A stretch of 61,586 nucleotides of DNA. Source: Branchiostoma floridae. Its lineage: Eukaryota; Chordata; Leptocardii; Amphioxiformes; Branchiostomatidae. Where the stretch lies: assembly GCF_000003815.2 (NCBI RefSeq), contig NC_049994.1, positions 15,328,475 to 15,390,060 of the forward strand. The letters run 5' to 3'. The first letter of the stretch is position 1. The DNA is not shown here. The text below holds more notes on this DNA, generated by a model, which was not told where the DNA came from, searched no databases, and saw nothing but the letters and a program-made list of their open reading frames with translations.

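Overview
The window is the inside of one very large gene on the minus strand. It encodes nebulin, the giant actin-binding protein of striated-muscle thin filaments. I can place 121 coding exons, from 61313 down to 1; the one at 1-184 is cut by the window edge. Together they give about 14.8 kb of coding sequence (about 4,930 codons). All exons are phase 0 and each is a whole number of codons. Neither the start codon nor the C-terminus lies inside, and I see no other gene on either strand.

Exons repeat in a fixed order, named here A to F in transcription order: A (two 33-40 residue modules, usually 201 nt), B (105 nt), C (108 nt), D (108-111 nt), E (102-105 nt), F (90-99 nt). One A-F cycle is seven nebulin modules (238-250 residues), the classical nebulin super-repeat. 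There are 20 complete super-repeats, SR1 (57-60 kb) to SR20 (1.8-5.1 kb). SR0 (exons E and F only) lies upstream and SR21 (part of exon A) lies at the left edge. Most introns fall right after the SD codons of the SDxxYK actin-binding motif.

SR1-SR4 (46-60 kb) are divergent and contain two fused exons. SR5-SR18 (9-46 kb) are strongly homogenised, and neighbouring copies often share intron sequence. SR19-SR20 are again distinct, and SR21 resembles SR2. Oddities in the gene are an in-frame TAG in exon A of SR16, one GC-AG intron, a duplicated in-frame splice donor, and four broken exon relics in introns.

Introns also hold mobile DNA. There is an inverted-arm insertion with a canonical hammerhead ribozyme (6.4-6.7 kb, probably Penelope-like), a hAT MITE with an 8-bp target duplication, a palindromic MITE with a 9-bp target duplication, a three-copy MITE family, tRNA-derived SINEs, and a perfect 17 x 30 bp minisatellite. 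The organism is a metazoan with chordate-style nebulin. Intron density, compact introns and repeat types suggest an invertebrate chordate such as amphioxus; this is inference, not proof.
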